Shown piece by piece: positions 6,645-6,772 of a stretch of 6,772 nt of DNA. Origin of the DNA: an uncultured Chitinophagaceae bacterium (GTDB taxonomy: Bacteria > Bacteroidota > Bacteroidia > Chitinophagales > Chitinophagaceae); the NCBI GenBank assembly GCA_903832075.1, contig CAILAF010000571.1, positions 1 to 6,772 on the forward strand, in the 5' to 3' direction. The notes below the pieces were generated by a model. The model was not told the DNA's origin. It worked only from the letters and a program-made list of their open reading frames with translations, and searched no databases. The position numbers and the translations under genes were made by a program. Every line of letters begins with the position of its first letter. Position 1 is the stretch's first letter.

Positions 6645-6772
6645 ATGAAACACCCCCGAGTTTTAAAAGCGATTGTATTATTATTATTTACAGTGAATTA
6701 TTTTTTTTCATCTGCTCAAACATATGTATTTGCACAACTCGCCGGATCTCCTATGAATACAAACGGTTGGAA
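6645..6772 (+). CDS. Secreted protein, N-terminal fragment
   Basis: An ATG at 6645 opens a frame that runs off the right edge after 42 codons. Residues 1-25 form a clear signal peptide: a basic start (MKHPRVLK), a hydrophobic core AIVLLLFTVNYFF, and SSAQ with probable cleavage after Ala24. The mature start QTYVFAQLAGSPMNTNGW resembles the first residues of large secreted Bacteroidota proteins that begin '..YAQLNGSP.NTTGWN..G' and continue with an L-type lectin-like domain, often followed by repeats and a gliding/type IX secretion C-terminal signal. This is recalled similarity over only about 18 residues, and the domains themselves lie outside the window. No internal stop is present. The gene is most likely independent of the pnuC-kinase pair, given the 83-base gap and different cellular destination. 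Confidence 0.75.
   Translation, partial: MKHPRVLKAIVLLLFTVNYFFSSAQTYVFAQLAGSPMNTNGW

Overview
The window reads as a piece of a Bacteroidota chromosome, probably from the Chitinophagales/Chitinophagaceae side, although the species cannot be fixed from sequence alone. The signs are strongly AT-rich coding sequence, A-rich translation starts without Shine-Dalgarno sequences, a TAnnTTTG-type promoter element, short signal peptides ending in '-AQ', and a closing gene whose mature N-terminus resembles large secreted Bacteroidota adhesin-like proteins. I see no mobile element, CRISPR array, tRNA or rRNA. Codon use looks even throughout, with no obvious sign of recent transfer.

Positions 1-3580 hold most of a xanthine dehydrogenase operon on the + strand: the C-terminal end of the FAD/Fe-S subunit (xdhA, cut by the window edge), the complete molybdopterin subunit (xdhB) and the maturation factor XdhC, separated by 9 and 1 bases. 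XdhA and XdhB form the enzyme that oxidises hypoxanthine to xanthine and urate, and XdhC prepares and delivers the sulfurated molybdenum cofactor. XdhB has the Glu and Arg that mark purine-oxidising members of the family. Two less understood genes follow in the same direction with small gaps: an exported DUF2891 protein (3592-4692) and a 46-residue predicted one-span membrane protein (4707-4847). A hairpin at 4846-4871 closes this unit and also terminates the converging gene.

Positions 4892-5302 encode an OsmC-type thiol peroxidase on the - strand. It diverges across 84 bases from a + strand pair, pnuC and a NadR-type nicotinamide riboside kinase (5387-6561). The pair overlaps by an ATGA junction and forms a compact uptake-and-trapping module: PnuC admits nicotinamide riboside and the kinase phosphorylates it to NMN for NAD synthesis.

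After an 83-base gap, a secreted protein starts at 6645 and runs off the window. Most of the window is ordinary metabolic sequence. The parts least explained by known biology are the DUF2891 gene behind xdhC and the small membrane protein behind it.
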